DNA of 64,000 bases, taken from NCBI GenBank assembly GCA_902600205.1, contig CACKIN010000002.1, forward strand, positions 1 to 64,000, read 5' to 3'. The stretch's first letter is position 1. Every line of letters begins with the position of its first letter. Below are positions 10,092-19,667 of the stretch, in pieces. The notes beneath the pieces were generated by a model. It was not told the origin of the DNA. It was given only the letters and a program-made list of their open reading frames with translations, and ran no database searches. A program made the position numbers and the translations under genes. Source of the DNA: an uncultured Pelagibacteraceae bacterium. Lineage in GTDB: Bacteria > Pseudomonadota > Alphaproteobacteria > Pelagibacterales > Pelagibacteraceae.

Positions 10092-11052
10092 GATTTAGTA
10101 AAATCTGTTTCCAAATAGCAATTTCATCAAACAATACCCACTCTCTTATAATCGAGTTAGAATAAAATTCTGCATGATTAATTCCCAATATAAATACTTT
10201 TTTATTTGAAGCTTTACCATAATCTTTACTTTCATTACTGTGTATACCTTCTAAAAACCATCTAACTGATATTCTTGAATTTTGTCCTTTTTCCTCTAAA
10301 AAACCTACATGTTCCACACTAAACTTTATATTGGAAAATATTTTTTTTAGAGAGTTCCATTTTTCCATAATATCTTCTCTTCCATGGCCAATTTTATTGC
10401 CAGGCCAGAAAATATTGGCTGCTCTATTATATCCCTCAAATGTGTAGTTATTATTAAATATATTTTTTAGTATCTCCGAATATTTTTCAGCTTTTGATCC
10501 ATTTTTATATTTCTCAGCTTCATAATTTGATTGTTTATCAGTTTCAGAGTTAAATAGCTTGGATGCATTTGAAAGTCCTCCCTCACTTTCAATAATTATC
10601 TTTGCGAATTCTTTCGGTGAGTATCCAATTTGTCTTACCATTGCACCTTGATCTCTGACAATCCACTCGTCATAAACTTGATTATCTTTACATGCACAAT
10701 CAGCAATCACTCTATAATAAATATCTTTTCCGCTGGGTTTGCCATAAAAACCCTCACCTAGGTGAGTACCTTTACTTAATATCCTATGAGAGGAGTGATA
10801 TCCGATTTCATCATTGCCATTCCAAATAACATCTTCACCTAACAACTGCCTGTTTGGAAATTCCCTCAAAGTTGCATAAGTTGCATCAATCACTGGTTTA
10901 TTTCCATAAGTAACTCCAAATGGAGATCTTACGGGTATATCTTTTGTATAAAACTCACCAATGGACTCTACATCCTTATCTTCCCATATCTGCTCAGTAA
11001 TTTTTAAAATAAAGTCAGGGAAATCTTTAAATTTCTTATCAAAACTTTTCAT
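10084..11052 (-). CDS. Tandem SnoaL-like (polyketide cyclase-type) protein
   Basis: Two NTF2-like repeats; ATGA overlap with upstream cupin gene supports the 11052 start. Confidence 0.65.
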   Translation of the reverse strand: MKSFDKKFKDFPDFILKITEQIWEDKDVESIGEFYTKDIPVRSPFGVTYGNKPVIDATYATLREFPNRQLLGEDVIWNGNDEIGYHSSHRILSKGTHLGEGFYGKPSGKDIYYRVIADCACKDNQVYDEWIVRDQGAMVRQIGYSPKEFAKIIIESEGGLSNASKLFNSETDKQSNYEAEKYKNGSKAEKYSEILKNIFNNNYTFEGYNRAANIFWPGNKIGHGREDIMEKWNSLKKIFSNIKFSVEHVGFLEEKGQNSRISVRWFLEGIHSNESKDYGKASNKKVFILGINHAEFYSNSIIREWVLFDEIAIWKQILLNHG

Positions 11053-11996
11053 TTTATTTTTGATACACAATTGAGAAGAGACTCATGTTTTCCATCTGTC
11101 TGAATACTAACATGTGATCCAACTGGAACTGAAAATGTATCTTTATAATTTATTTCATAAGCAGAATTTTCTGTATCAATTTTCCATTTTCCTTTTTGAG
11201 AGAAAAGAATTGTAGGCTTATCAAATTTTAAATTATTTACTTTCCCATTTTTAGATCTAAAAGTGGTTAGGCTAAACCCCGTATCTTGTTGAATTATTGG
11301 TTTTATTGATTTGCTTTGAAATTTGTTTCCTAAAATATGTGAAATTTTTATATTATGCCCAATTTTATTTTCATTATTAAGTCTTTTACTGACCAGACAT
11401 ATATTTTTTTGTAATTGTTCTAGCTTATAATTATCATATTTTTTAACTTCGTCTTTTGAAATAGGATCTATTAACTTTCTACCACTTGGAATTTCTTCAC
11501 TATTTAAATCAATTAAAGAATTGTCATCTAGAAGTGCCATACCAGTTTGTTTCGCTCTTTCAAGAACATCAGGCATCCATGTTACAATCCCAGGATCATT
11601 GCCCCCAAGAACAACAAAAATAAAACCTTCTCCATCTCCTGCATTTTCAAATCCTCTAAACATATTTGTTGGCATAGATATTATATCTCCAGCATTTAAT
11701 ATTGTTTCATCCTGGCCCGTAGAACCCCAATAAAACCTCCATTTGCCTGAATAAATTATAAATACTTCAGCAGTTAAATGGCTATGAAGACCAGAACCAT
11801 TTAAGGGTTTTGCCGAAACAGCACCCAGGTTAAATCCATGAGGTTCTGATATTTTTATAGATTGATTTACATCTTCTGCAACACCTGGTCCCAATATTGA
11901 ATAATTTTTTCTCTCTTTGTGACCTTCTAATTTCCCTTCGACAAAGGGCAAACTACTAGGAGTTAAATCCTGAAATCTAGCAAGTCTAATGTTCAT
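11049..11996 (-). CDS. Two-domain cupin protein
   Basis: N-terminal cupin GSGLHSHLTAEVFIIYSGKWRFYWG...DIISMPTNMFRGFEN; second cupin-like half with YKDTFSVPVGSHVSI. Confidence 0.8.
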   Translation of the reverse strand: MNIRLARFQDLTPSSLPFVEGKLEGHKERKNYSILGPGVAEDVNQSIKISEPHGFNLGAVSAKPLNGSGLHSHLTAEVFIIYSGKWRFYWGSTGQDETILNAGDIISMPTNMFRGFENAGDGEGFIFVVLGGNDPGIVTWMPDVLERAKQTGMALLDDNSLIDLNSEEIPSGRKLIDPISKDEVKKYDNYKLEQLQKNICLVSKRLNNENKIGHNIKISHILGNKFQSKSIKPIIQQDTGFSLTTFRSKNGKVNNLKFDKPTILFSQKGKWKIDTENSAYEINYKDTFSVPVGSHVSIQTDGKHESLLNCVSKIK

Positions 11997-12048
11997 ATAT
12001 TTAATTATAATATTGTGTTACACGATTATTTCCAATAAATAAATACAC

Positions 12049-13134
12049 ATGCAAATAGAGCAATTTGATACAGGTCTTAAAACTAAAACAAATGTTAAAG
12101 ATATTGTTATTTCACCAGAGCAAAATTTACAAAATAAAAATTTAATTAGAAGTTATTTAAATCAAATTATAAATTTAGGAATAAAAGAAATTGACAAAAG
12201 TTTAGAGAAGGCTTTTGTAAATGAAGTAAAAGTTAATTGCTTTTATCCATTAAATGAGTTTACTGGATTAAAAAATTTAAAGGATAAACTTTGGATACCT
12301 CTACTAGAAGCTTTTCCAGATTTAGAGAGAAGAGAACATATTGTGCTGGGTGGAGCTTTTAGAGATAAAATATTAGTAGGATCATACTCTGTATTATCAG
12401 GACATTTTAAGAATTCGTGGTTAGGGATAAAACCAAATTTTAAAATGATAAGTCTAAGATGTTGTGAAATTCATGAACTAAAAAAAGATAAAATAACCGA
12501 AAGTCATATATTGATAGATGTATTAGATTTGCTAAGACAATGTAGTAATTTCATAATTAATCCATCTAGAGGACCAGAGGGTGCTTGGATGCCACCAATT
12601 AATGCAGATGGTGTAAATTTTTTTGAAAAAGATATTGAAGTTTCAAGCTCGAATTTAAAACAATCTTTATCAATGAATAGAAGCTTGAACTTAAAACCAG
12701 AAAAAGAAAAAATTTCAAATGATGAACTAAAACAAAGATTGTTAGACCATCCACAGAAAGAATTCTGGCATGATAAAATGAATTGGTATGGACCATGTGG
12801 AATAGGTACCTCTAGATCTTTAGAAGGTTTTATTGATATACATCAATTACCATTTAGAAGATCATTCACTGACAGAGATTATTATAAGATTGGACATTAT
12901 TGCGAAATTGGAGATGGAAAATTCTCTTTATGTGCAGGTTGGCATAGTATAGAAGCAGTTTATGGCTCCAATGATTGGTTGGGATTTAATGCAAGAAAAC
13001 AGAAAATTACCATGAGAGTTATGGACTTTTACCATCACGATGAAGGGAAAATCCGTGAAAATTGGGTACCAATTGATATACTTCATATATTGAAACAAAT
13101 AGGTATTGAAGTTTTAGAGAAAATTAAGAGTTAG
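12049..13134 (+). CDS. Tandem SnoaL-like / ester cyclase family protein
   Basis: Two NTF2-like halves ending DFYHHDEGKIRENWVPIDILHILKQIG, typical of ester cyclase families. Confidence 0.65.
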   Translation: MQIEQFDTGLKTKTNVKDIVISPEQNLQNKNLIRSYLNQIINLGIKEIDKSLEKAFVNEVKVNCFYPLNEFTGLKNLKDKLWIPLLEAFPDLERREHIVLGGAFRDKILVGSYSVLSGHFKNSWLGIKPNFKMISLRCCEIHELKKDKITESHILIDVLDLLRQCSNFIINPSRGPEGAWMPPINADGVNFFEKDIEVSSSNLKQSLSMNRSLNLKPEKEKISNDELKQRLLDHPQKEFWHDKMNWYGPCGIGTSRSLEGFIDIHQLPFRRSFTDRDYYKIGHYCEIGDGKFSLCAGWHSIEAVYGSNDWLGFNARKQKITMRVMDFYHHDEGKIRENWVPIDILHILKQIGIEVLEKIKS

Positions 13135-13135
13135 T

Positions 13136-14185
13136 ATGGCTAATATAAAATTTACTGGAGTACATAAGTCATTTGGATCTAATAAAATAATTACAGACTT
13201 TAATTTAATGGGTAAGGATGACGAATTTCTTGTATTAGTTGGACCATCTGGTTGTGGAAAATCTACCTTATTAAGAATGATCGCAGGTTTAGAGAAAATT
13301 GACGAAGGAGAAATTTTTATTAATGACCAGAAGATAAACGATCTTCACCCTTCGAAAAGACAAACTGCAATGGTATTTCAGTCTTATGCTTTGTACCCTC
13401 ATATGAATGTATATGAAAATATGTCATTTGGTTTAAAGATTGAAAAAAAACCTAAAGAGGAAATTGAGTCAAAAGTTATGCAAGCTGCAAAAATTTTAAA
13501 AATCGAGGAGCTTTTAGAGAGAAAACCCAAACAACTGTCAGGAGGACAGAGACAAAGGGTTGCAATTGGTCGAGCAATTACAAGAAATCCAAAAATATTC
13601 TTATTTGATGAACCTTTGTCAAATTTAGATGCAGCATTAAGAGCTGAAATGAGAGTAGAAATTTCAAAATTACACACTCAAATTAAAACTAATATGATTT
13701 ACGTAACTCATGATCAAGTTGAAGCTATGACTCTTGCAGATAGGATCGTAATATTAAATCTTGGAAATATAGAACAGGTAGGAACTCCTGATGATATTTA
13801 TAACAATCCATCAAATATTTTTGTAGCACAATTTATTGGAACACCAAAAATGAATATTTTACCATTAAACTCAGATAATATAGTTTCAGATAATAAAATA
13901 AATTTTTTAGGTAATGAAATTATATTTCAAAAAACCAAATTTGAGAAAAAAAATTATTTCTTAGGGATAAGACCAGAACATTTTAGTGTCTCAAATGACT
14001 CAGAATTTAAATTTAAACCTAAAGTTGATCTTGTTGAAAATTTAGGAAATGAGAAAATTGTTTACATGAGTAATGATAATTTAGAACTCAGCGCAAAAAT
14101 ATCCAGCCAAGTTGACTTTCAAAACGAACTTAATTTTGACTTAAAAGATATTTTTATATTTGATGAAAACGGAAGTAGAATTTAA
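13136..14185 (+). CDS. ABC transporter ATPase, MalK/UgpC-like
   Basis: GPSGCGKSTLLRMIAGLE, LSGGQRQRVAIGRAI, LFDEPLSNLDAALR, C-terminal TOBE-like region. Confidence 0.93.
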   Translation: MANIKFTGVHKSFGSNKIITDFNLMGKDDEFLVLVGPSGCGKSTLLRMIAGLEKIDEGEIFINDQKINDLHPSKRQTAMVFQSYALYPHMNVYENMSFGLKIEKKPKEEIESKVMQAAKILKIEELLERKPKQLSGGQRQRVAIGRAITRNPKIFLFDEPLSNLDAALRAEMRVEISKLHTQIKTNMIYVTHDQVEAMTLADRIVILNLGNIEQVGTPDDIYNNPSNIFVAQFIGTPKMNILPLNSDNIVSDNKINFLGNEIIFQKTKFEKKNYFLGIRPEHFSVSNDSEFKFKPKVDLVENLGNEKIVYMSNDNLELSAKISSQVDFQNELNFDLKDIFIFDENGSRI

Positions 14186-14219
14186 ATTTCCTTTTTTGAT
14201 TGACCATTATTAAATTAAG

Positions 14220-15119
14220 ATGAATTGGATAGTTGTTACAATTATAGCTGCATTTTTTCAGAATCTAAGATCTTCATTTCAAAAAAAAATTAATAAAGAG
14301 GTATCTACTATTGCATCGACTTACGTAAGATTCTCTTTTGCGTTACCTTTAGCTATAATATTATTTTTTGTATATTTTAAAGACTTTTCTGTTTTCATGG
14401 AGGTGATAAAACAACCTGGGTTTTTGATTGATGTAACTATGGCATCAATTTTTCAAGTAATCTTTACATTTGTCTTATTATATCTTTTTAAGTTTTCAAA
14501 CTTTGTTGTTGGGACTTCTTTAAGCAAAACTGAGGTTATTCAAGTTGCTATATTTGAATATTTAATATTAAACGAAAAATTGAGTAAATTAGGAATTAGT
14601 GGAATTGTAATATCAACTTTAGGAGTGATAATTTTATCAATTAAAGATTTAAAATTATTTCTACAAAACATATTTTCAAAAACAACATTAATTGGACTAA
14701 TATCTGGTTTATTCTTGGCTCTTAGTATTGTTTACTTTAGATCTGCTGCTTTATCTTTAGAAAATTTTAATTCAAACTTTGAAAAAGTATTATCAACTTT
14801 ACTTTTTGGGTTATTAATTCCTACGATTATTTTAACGATATACCTTTTAGTCTTTGAAAAAAAAGAGTTTAAAAAATTATATAATGATAAATACGACTGT
14901 ATATTAATTGGCGTCGGAGGTTTTTTTGCATCTCTTTCATGGTTTTATGCATTCACCTTAATCCAAGCATCCTTTGTAAGAGCAGTTGGTCAAATTGAGT
15001 TATTATTTAGTTATTTTTCCTCAAAATATTTATTCAAGGAAAAAGTAAAGTTAACAGAAGTCTTAGGTATAGTTGTTTTTGTAATTGGAGTTACAATTTT
15101 ATTATTTTCTAGAGTTTAA
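14220..15119 (+). CDS. EamA/DMT-family transporter
   Basis: About ten TM segments in two repeats (SLSKTEVIQVAIFEYLILNEKLSKLGISGIVI). Confidence 0.75.
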   Translation: MNWIVVTIIAAFFQNLRSSFQKKINKEVSTIASTYVRFSFALPLAIILFFVYFKDFSVFMEVIKQPGFLIDVTMASIFQVIFTFVLLYLFKFSNFVVGTSLSKTEVIQVAIFEYLILNEKLSKLGISGIVISTLGVIILSIKDLKLFLQNIFSKTTLIGLISGLFLALSIVYFRSAALSLENFNSNFEKVLSTLLFGLLIPTIILTIYLLVFEKKEFKKLYNDKYDCILIGVGGFFASLSWFYAFTLIQASFVRAVGQIELLFSYFSSKYLFKEKVKLTEVLGIVVFVIGVTILLFSRV

Positions 15120-15121
15120 AA

Positions 15122-16408
15122 CTAGTTAGAAAATCCGTATTTTCTAAGTCTTACATCTCCAGTTCGAGCATGCGCTTCCATACCTTCATATCTTGAAATT
15201 CTAGCACACGCTGCACCTACTTCTTTGGTTGATTCCTTTGTCATTCTTTGAAAGCTTAAAGTTTTAATAAATTTTCCTACAAATAAACCACCTGTATATT
15301 TTCCTGCACCTTTTGTTGGTAAAATATGGTTTGTTCCAGAACATTTATCTCCATAAGCAACTGTAGTTTCTTCACCAATAAATAATGATCCGTAGTTTTT
15401 TAATCTATCATGAAACCATTGAAGGTTTTTAGTTTGTATCTCTAAATGTTCAGGAGCATATTCATCACTGATTTTAGCCATTTCTTCGTCTGTATCGCAT
15501 AAAATAACTTCTCCATAGTCTCTCCAAGCTGCACCAGAGTTTTCTCTTGGTAAGTCTGGTAAATCAGCAATTAATTCTGGTACTCTTTTCATTACATATT
15601 CAGCTAATGATTTACTAGTAGTAAATAACCATGCAGGAGAGTTGTAACCATGCTCTGCTTGTCCAACTAAATCAAATGCAACTAGTTCTGGGTCCGCTGT
15701 TTCATCTGCTATAACCGCAATTTCTGTTGGACCTGCAAATAGATCAATTCCTACTTTGCCAAATAAAATTCTTTTTGACTCTGCAACAAATTGGTTTCCG
15801 GGACCAACAAGCATATCTGCTGGAGCATTACCAAATAGACCATAAGTCATTGCAGCAATAGCTTGAACCCCACCCAAATTCATTATTACATCTGCTCCAC
15901 ATAAATCTGCGGTGTAAATAATTGCAGGATGAACTCCAACATCAGGTTTAGGCGAACTACAAACAATAATATTTTTAACACCAGCAACTTTAGCAGTAGT
16001 AACACTCATTACTGCAGAAGCAATATGAGCATATCTTCCTGCTGGCACGTAACATCCAGCTGTATTAACAGGAATCAATTTTTGTCCAGCAAATAAACCA
16101 TCAGATAGCTCTACCTCAAAATCTTGGCCATAATTTTTTAATTGTGCTTCAGCAAACTTTCTTACTCTTTCATGAGAAAATTGAATATCATCTTTAGTTT
16201 TAGGATCTAAATTCTTTTTAATTTGTTCAATTTTTTCTCTTGTAACTATTACCTCACCTTCATATTTGTCAAATTTTTTTGATAATTCGATGCATCCTTT
16301 TTCTTTTGTTTTCTCTATGTCCTTTAAAATGTTCTCTACAATCTCTCTAGTTTTTGTGTCGTCTGTAGATGAAGTTTTTGGTGATTTTTTCAAATATGTT
16401 ATTGCCAT
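15122..16408 (-). CDS. hpsN: Histidinol dehydrogenase-family protein, probable sulfopropanediol 3-dehydrogenase (HpsN-like)
   Basis: HisD fold motifs GPGNQFVAESKR, YAPEHLEIQ, GTNHILPTKGAGKYTGGLFVGKF; resembles HpsN more than HisD from memory. Confidence 0.65.
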   Translation of the reverse strand: MAITYLKKSPKTSSTDDTKTREIVENILKDIEKTKEKGCIELSKKFDKYEGEVIVTREKIEQIKKNLDPKTKDDIQFSHERVRKFAEAQLKNYGQDFEVELSDGLFAGQKLIPVNTAGCYVPAGRYAHIASAVMSVTTAKVAGVKNIIVCSSPKPDVGVHPAIIYTADLCGADVIMNLGGVQAIAAMTYGLFGNAPADMLVGPGNQFVAESKRILFGKVGIDLFAGPTEIAVIADETADPELVAFDLVGQAEHGYNSPAWLFTTSKSLAEYVMKRVPELIADLPDLPRENSGAAWRDYGEVILCDTDEEMAKISDEYAPEHLEIQTKNLQWFHDRLKNYGSLFIGEETTVAYGDKCSGTNHILPTKGAGKYTGGLFVGKFIKTLSFQRMTKESTKEVGAACARISRYEGMEAHARTGDVRLRKYGFSN

Positions 16409-16450
16409 CTTTAAATCCTAATTTAATTATTATTTTTTTTCAATATTCAA

Positions 16451-17362
16451 TTAGTCTAAGGCTACCACAGCTGCAGCAATTGAAGCTAGTCTTGCTGTCG
16501 CATCGTCAGATCTACTTGTAATTACCACGGGGACCTTTCCTCCTATAACCACACCTGCCGCACATGCTCCCATAAAATATATCATCATTTTCACTAAGGC
16601 ATTACCTGTTTCAACATTTGGGACTAGCAATACATCAGCGTCTCCTGCGACTGTATTTTTTATACCCTTTATCTCCGCTGATTTCTTTGAAACACTATTA
16701 TCAAAAGCAAGAGGACCAAAAATATCTGCATTTAGACTTTCTTTTTCTGCTAATTTGCATATTTCTTTTGCGTCTATAGAACTTTGCATACTATCCAAAA
16801 CCTCCTCAGTTGCAGACAATATAGAGACTTTAGGTTTTGCAATTTTAATTCTATGACAAAAATCAACTACATTTCTAAGAATATGCATTTTTGTTTTAAC
16901 ATTTGGATTAACATTTAGAGCACCATCAGTTATTATTAATGGGTTATCTTCTTTTTCCAAAGTCATATGCCAAATATGACTTAATCTTTTTTTACCAATC
17001 AAATCATATTTTCGTAACAAAACTTCTTTCATTAAAATATCAGTATGTATATGACCTTTAACAATTATTTTTACTTCTCCATCTCCAGCAAGCTTTGCTG
17101 CAATTTTAGCAGTGTTATTTTCAACTGTCTCATTTATTATTTCATATTCAGAGATATCGAATTTTAAATCTTCCGCAGTTTTTTTAATTTCTATTTCATC
17201 ACCTATAAAAATAGGAACAATCAATTTTTCTTTTACACAGTCCATTATAGAAAGCATTGGAAGTTTTTTCCCTGCGTTTACAATTGCTGCTTTAGCCCCT
17301 CTTTTTTGATTAGCAATATCTAGTAAATTAATTGGACAAACTGTTGATTTATCTGAAAGCAT
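16451..17362 (-). CDS. pta: Phosphate acetyl/butyryltransferase family protein
   Basis: GPLAFDNSVS...VPNVETGNALVKMMIYF...GGKVPVVITSRSDDATARLASIA. Confidence 0.8.
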   Translation of the reverse strand: MLSDKSTVCPINLLDIANQKRGAKAAIVNAGKKLPMLSIMDCVKEKLIVPIFIGDEIEIKKTAEDLKFDISEYEIINETVENNTAKIAAKLAGDGEVKIIVKGHIHTDILMKEVLLRKYDLIGKKRLSHIWHMTLEKEDNPLIITDGALNVNPNVKTKMHILRNVVDFCHRIKIAKPKVSILSATEEVLDSMQSSIDAKEICKLAEKESLNADIFGPLAFDNSVSKKSAEIKGIKNTVAGDADVLLVPNVETGNALVKMMIYFMGACAAGVVIGGKVPVVITSRSDDATARLASIAAAVVALD

Positions 17363-17425
17363 TGAATTTATATATACTAAATTAATAAAAAAACTAATAT
17401 ACTATTATTGATATAAGGATAAATA

Positions 17426-18274
17426 GTGGAAGTAGTTACTAAAATAGCTCCGATCGCTCTAGCTCTTATAATGTTAGGTCTTGGATTAGGATTGACAGGA
17501 CGCGATTTTTTAAGAGTAATCAACTATCCAAAAGATTTTATAATTGGTTTTATTTGCCAGTTAATACTATTACCAGTAGTTGCATTTATTATTGTATTAA
17601 TATTAGATTTACCTATTGAGATAGCTTTAGGTGTAATGATTATTGCCGCCGCGCCAGGTGGAGTTACATCGAATGTGATGACTAAATTTGCAAACGGTGA
17701 TGTGGCTTTATCTATATCTTTAACTGCAATAATAAGTTTGATTAGCATAATTTCTGTACCATTTATAATATTTAAATCTGCCGACCTAATAGGTATTTCA
17801 AATATATCAACAAATATAACAATGACTGGAATTGCTTTTAAAATGGCATTAGTTGTGACTGTTCCGGTTATTTTGGGAATGATGATAAGAAAATTTGCCG
17901 AAAATTTTATTTCCTCAAACATTACTACTATTGAAAGGATTACAACATTATTATTTGTAATAGTTTTTGCATCAATTTGGATTGAAGAAAGAGAAAATAT
18001 ATTTAATTACCTCAAACAAGCTGGAATTGCAGTTTTGTTACTAAACATAATAATGATGTTAATTGCATATTTTATAGCAAAATTTACTGCAACAGGCATT
18101 AAGCAAAGAAAGTGCATTGCAATTGAATGTGGTTTACAAAATGGAACCTTAGCTATATTCGTTGCTACTCAAATATTCAGTGAAATTAGTTATATTATAC
18201 CTACAGCTGCTTATGCATTAATAATGTATATAACTGGTTTTATTTTAATTTTTGTTTTAAGAAGATCTAATTAA
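17426..18274 (+). CDS. Bile acid:sodium symporter (BASS) family protein
   Basis: AAPGGVTSNVMTKFANGDVALS and IECGLQNGTLAIFVA motifs. Confidence 0.88.
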   Translation: MEVVTKIAPIALALIMLGLGLGLTGRDFLRVINYPKDFIIGFICQLILLPVVAFIIVLILDLPIEIALGVMIIAAAPGGVTSNVMTKFANGDVALSISLTAIISLISIISVPFIIFKSADLIGISNISTNITMTGIAFKMALVVTVPVILGMMIRKFAENFISSNITTIERITTLLFVIVFASIWIEERENIFNYLKQAGIAVLLLNIIMMLIAYFIAKFTATGIKQRKCIAIECGLQNGTLAIFVATQIFSEISYIIPTAAYALIMYITGFILIFVLRRSN

Positions 18275-18321
18275 CACTAATCATTTATTGTAAAATTTAA
18301 TAATTAGTTAATAATATTAAT

Positions 18322-18657
18322 ATGAAACCTTTTATAGGATATCTGATTTTAGCATTAGGGATAACAACAGGCATAGCTGCAAACAGTTTTGCTAAAATTT
18401 CAGATGGTTTCACAAAACTAACACCAACTATAGCTTGCCTCCTCCTAATGACCGTGACAATGATTTCTCTGGCTAAATCAATGACTGTAATTCCTGTTGC
18501 GTTTAGTTATTCAACCTATAGTGGGTTAACAGTTGCGGGTGTAGTACTATTTGGGATACTAAAATATAATCAAGTTCCCAATTTTTATGGGTTTATCGGT
18601 ATTTGCTTAATTGTGATAGGGGTTATTATGGTAAATTATCTAGGACGTGCAGGTTAA
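18322..18657 (+). CDS. Small multidrug resistance (SMR/EmrE-like) transporter
   Basis: 111 aa, four TM; AYSTYSGLTVAG-like and GIAANSFAKISDGFTKL motifs. Confidence 0.85.
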   Translation: MKPFIGYLILALGITTGIAANSFAKISDGFTKLTPTIACLLLMTVTMISLAKSMTVIPVAFSYSTYSGLTVAGVVLFGILKYNQVPNFYGFIGICLIVIGVIMVNYLGRAG

Positions 18658-18662
18658 AATAT

Positions 18663-19667
18663 CTACCTCAGTAAATTTTGAATATCTTCCATTATATTTT
18701 CTGGGATATTAATTTTCGACTTATAGTTTTTTTTATATCTACTAAACTTATTCTCGCCTGGATATAGTATTTTATTTAGTCCTTTTATTTTAGGAAGCTT
18801 TTTTATTCTTTTGATATTTTCCTTCACCCTTTTTTTATAATTTGACTGAAATAAGTTTGCTTTCATTACAATAAATAAGTGACCAATATTTTGTGGTCCT
18901 GAAAAATCATCAAAAGGATCTTTTACTTTCCCTCCATGATTACCTCCAGTATAAACACCACTTAATATATCAACCATCCACGCAAGTCCTGATCCTCTAA
19001 ATCCTGCTATAGGAAGTTGAACACCCTTAAGTGCTTTTTTTGCATCAGTTGTCGGATTGCCAAATTTATCCAAAGCAACACCTTCAGGAATTTCTAAATT
19101 TGATCTTGATGCAACTCTAATTTTTCCTCTATTGATCATTGAGACAGATGAATCAAATATAAATGGAACTTTAGAACCAGTCGGTGATCCAAAGCAAATA
19201 GGGTTTGTGCCAAATAAAGATTTTATAGCTCCGTGTGGTGCAATAGCAGGTGGTGCATTAGTAAAAACTAAAGCGATCATATTTTTTTTCACAGCCTGTT
19301 CAGCGTAGTATCCTGACATTCCATAATGGCCACTGTTTTTAACTGCTACCAATCCTATGCCTGTTTTTTTTGCATTACTTATAGCTTTTTTAATTGCTGT
19401 ATCAGCTGCTACAAAGCCAATGCTATCATCGGCATTTATATGAGTAACAGATTGGGAAATATTTTTTAGTTTGATCTTAGGTTTTGGGTTAATCAGTTTT
19501 TTTTGAATACGATCACAATACATTTTTAATCTTGATAATCCATGGGTTGGAGCACCCACTAATTCTGCATTAATTATAGCTTCAGCACATATTACAGAAT
19601 GTTTTTTTGAAAGTTTGAATTTTTCAAATATTTCAATAATAATTTTTTTAAGTTTATTTTTTTCCAT
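18663..19667 (-). CDS. Malate/L-lactate/sulfolactate dehydrogenase family (Ldh2) protein
   Basis: THGLSRL, NSGHYGMSGYYAEQA, LFGTNPICFGSPTG. Confidence 0.85.
   Translation of the reverse strand: MEKNKLKKIIIEIFEKFKLSKKHSVICAEAIINAELVGAPTHGLSRLKMYCDRIQKKLINPKPKIKLKNISQSVTHINADDSIGFVAADTAIKKAISNAKKTGIGLVAVKNSGHYGMSGYYAEQAVKKNMIALVFTNAPPAIAPHGAIKSLFGTNPICFGSPTGSKVPFIFDSSVSMINRGKIRVASRSNLEIPEGVALDKFGNPTTDAKKALKGVQLPIAGFRGSGLAWMVDILSGVYTGGNHGGKVKDPFDDFSGPQNIGHLFIVMKANLFQSNYKKRVKENIKRIKKLPKIKGLNKILYPGENKFSRYKKNYKSKINIPENIMEDIQNLLR

Noticed and set aside
17524-17922. 132-aa minus-strand ORF opposite the BASS transporter
   Set aside because: Long antisense ORFs are expected opposite hydrophobic AT-rich genes; no RBS or recognisable product
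18663-19667. Ldh2 gene as a possible pseudogene because of its modest length
   Set aside because: ORF is intact with conserved catalytic-region motifs; 334 aa is acceptable for the family
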